Origin: an uncultured Bacilli bacterium
Lineage (GTDB): Bacteria; Bacillota_I; Bacilli_A; RF39; UBA660
Direction: 5' to 3'
NCBI GenBank assembly: GCA_947632375.1
Contig: CANRPF010000003.1
Coordinates: 33,099-97,098, forward strand
Length of the DNA: 64,000 bases
The notes beneath the pieces are model-generated. The model was given only the letters and a program-made list of their open reading frames with translations. It was not told the DNA's origin and searched no databases. Below are positions 62,381-64,000 of this stretch, one piece after another (the stretch's first letter is position 1; every line of letters starts with the position of its first letter). Both the position numbers and the translations under genes were made by a program.

Positions 62381-64000
62381 ATGGGTACTTATAAGGCAAA
62401 TAGAAATAATGAAAATCCCGAAAATGCTGAAAAATCTGAAAAACAACAAAAAGAGGAATCTACTGAAAAATTAGTTGATGAAGGTTTAGGTGTTGCTGCG
62501 GAAGCTGTAGGTACTTATTTTGGTATCCCAGGAGGCGGAGCCATTTATGATAGTGCCAAAAATATGCCTGTAGTAGGAGATGCAATTAATGGTACAGTTC
62601 ATAATATTGGTAAGACTTTAGCTAAAACTCCTGTTGGAGATATAGCTGAAAAAGCCGATGAGGCTGGATTAACAGATGCTTTAGGGACTGCAAGACAGAT
62701 GTTTTCATCTGTCTCTTCTGCTGGTGCCGGAGCACCTACACAAGGTGCTGGAGCTGCTGCTGGTGCTGCGGGTGCTGTAGGTGCAACTGCTCCTATGGGA
62801 GCTGGAGGTAGTCAAGCTAATATAGTAAGTACACCAAAGCTGAATAATTCAACACCAGGTGTAAATGGAAATAATAGTGCACTTTCACAATCAGCAAATA
62901 AAACTAACATGGCAGAAGATAGAGCCAACAAAGAAAAAGGATTAACCGTAGATGACATTTCTGATTTAGATTTATTAGACGGCGGTTATAATGAAGAAGA
63001 GGAAACGGAAGAAAAAGAGAAAAAAGATAGAAGACCTTCTATTATTTTGTTGTTAATTTTATCTCCAACTGCTTTTATATTTTTATTCTTAATTTTATTC
63101 TTAGCTTATGATGATTATGCAAATTTAAAATTAACTAATAATACTATCTTAGCTTCATCAAGTGTAGGAAAAACTACTTGTACTACGCAAGAGATTGCAA
63201 CTAAAATGTTATATTTTGGTGATAAAACTGTTGAAGATATTAAGAAAGTTGTAAATAATAGTGATATTAAATATATAAGTGATAATAATGCCGATTATGA
63301 CAAATTAGCTGATTCTTTCTCTATTATTGAATCTCAATTATCTAATGATGTTTCTATAGTAGTTTTTGCTTTAGGAAGAAATGATTTAAATAATATAGAT
63401 AGTTATGTAACTTATTATAAAAATTTTATAAATACACATGATGGTATTAATGTATATTTTTTATCTGTTGTTCCTTCAAATGATGCTAATGAAAATATAG
63501 CTATTGACAGTTTTAATCAAAGATTAAAAGCAGAATTTTCATCAAAATATATAGATGTTTATAGCAATGTTATCTATAACTACGATGTTTTTGGTAATAT
63601 TGATAGTAATGCTATAAATGCAATACATAGTGAAGTTTTATCAACTGTTGGCTCATCATCAAACGTTACTTGTTCTTCTGGAACTATTAACCAAATAAGT
63701 TCAAGTGTAACAAGTGGTGGTGGAAAGGCAATTTTAAAAAACGGAGAAAGTATTGTATCAAAAATTGGTCAAGCAGAATTAGATAAATGGAATGCTAATA
63801 TTAAAAATGATGTTAATAAAGCTGGTAAAGGGACCGGTGATGCAATTGCGATAGCTGCTTATGATTTAGTTACAGGAGCTTATAATTACGGTTTTGTAAT
63901 TCCGTATTTTTGGGGCGGAGGACACGGAAACATTAGTGATGGAATTGATCCTTCATGGGGTTCATCAGCTAAAATAACAGCCTCTGGATCAAGTGCCCAA
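62381..64000 (+). CDS. Large T4SS-associated wall-hydrolase candidate, partial
   Basis: The frame runs open from ATG 62381 to the end of the window (540 residues; C-terminus missing). Residues 1 to about 215 are cytoplasmic: Glu/Asn-rich, then Ala/Gly-rich. One membrane helix lies at about 217-243. Outside, an SGNH-like fold (IVVFALGRNDLNNIDSY near 326; VYFLSVVPSNDANENIAI) is followed by a domain beginning AIAIAAYDLVTGAYNYGFVIPYFWGGGHG (broken here for length: key residues Y-F-W-G-G-G-H near 509-515), typical of NlpC/P60-type hydrolases. GGTGGTGAAGTCGA precedes the start. It is the last visible gene of the T4SS-like operon. Confidence 0.75.
   Translation, partial: MGTYKANRNNENPENAEKSEKQQKEESTEKLVDEGLGVAAEAVGTYFGIPGGGAIYDSAKNMPVVGDAINGTVHNIGKTLAKTPVGDIAEKADEAGLTDALGTARQMFSSVSSAGAGAPTQGAGAAAGAAGAVGATAPMGAGGSQANIVSTPKLNNSTPGVNGNNSALSQSANKTNMAEDRANKEKGLTVDDISDLDLLDGGYNEEEETEEKEKKDRRPSIILLLILSPTAFIFLFLILFLAYDDYANLKLTNNTILASSSVGKTTCTTQEIATKMLYFGDKTVEDIKKVVNNSDIKYISDNNADYDKLADSFSIIESQLSNDVSIVVFALGRNDLNNIDSYVTYYKNFINTHDGINVYFLSVVPSNDANENIAIDSFNQRLKAEFSSKYIDVYSNVIYNYDVFGNIDSNAINAIHSEVLSTVGSSSNVTCSSGTINQISSSVTSGGGKAILKNGESIVSKIGQAELDKWNANIKNDVNKAGKGTGDAIAIAAYDLVTGAYNYGFVIPYFWGGGHGNISDGIDPSWGSSAKITASGSSAQ

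Noticed and set aside
1-64000. CRISPR arrays, insertion sequences, rRNA genes and attachment sites
   Set aside because: I looked for regularly spaced repeats, transposase motifs, rRNA signatures and tRNA-end duplications and saw none.

Overview
The window comes from a low-GC Firmicute chromosome. Third codon positions are almost all A/T, Asn/Lys/Ile are heavily used, and ribosome binding sites (GGAGG, GGTGA) and promoters (TTGaca, 16-18 bases, TATAAT) are classical. TGA is used as a stop (for example at 29373-29375), so this is not the Mycoplasma code. The gene set (RNase J, NusA-YlxR-InfB-RbfA-TruB operon, ThiI, PrsA, T7SSb, YfhO) and the extreme AT bias suggest an uncultured Bacilli lineage near the Mollicutes/Erysipelotrichia (RF39-like). 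That placement is inference from style, not from a tree.

Layout. 1-5000: end of a DedA gene, AlkD-type glycosylase, NifS, tRNA-Arg, a compact two-promoter locus with a 25-residue hydrophobic peptide under a LexA-type operator, OGG-type glycosylase, a lone type IV pilin and tRNA-Pro. 5000-12400: a coiled-coil/acidic protein pair, a secreted glucosaminidase with a dockerin next to a membrane-anchored beta-sandwich protein, RecX, and PrsA. 12500-19900: two tiny membrane peptides, a HerA-like ATPase, L28, DnaE with a degenerate PHP domain, and S4 with its leader. 19900-32000: rimP-nusA-ylxR-infB-rbfA-truB, thiI, ackA, nrnA and polA. 32000-38700: a reduced type VII secretion locus (EsaB, EssC and two 250-260-residue helical proteins). 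38700-51400: a degenerate RNase J and a surface-protein region with cysteine repeats, cadherin-like beta-sandwich domains, a decayed glycosyltransferase, EpsG-like and YfhO proteins. 51469 to the end: a type IV secretion-like operon preceded by Tad-like small proteins.

How they work together. The right-hand operon encodes Flp/TadE/TadZ-like proteins, two VirB2/TrbC-like two-helix proteins, a VirB6/TrbL-like channel protein, PrgI, a TraD-like protein, VirB4 ATPase, a dual peptidoglycan hydrolase, two bitopic VirB8-like candidates and a large wall-hydrolase candidate that runs off the window. No relaxase or coupling protein is visible, so it may be a chromosomal secretion or pilus machine instead of a conjugative element. 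A third two-helix paralogue sits upstream beside the cysteine-rich surface proteins, which links the two regions.

The strongest candidates for something undescribed are (1) the SOS-controlled type I toxin-antitoxin-like locus at 2822-3155, (2) the hybrid Tad/T4SS-like operon, and (3) the minimal T7SS locus with unusually long WXG-like partners. All assignments come from reading the sequence; no database search was possible.
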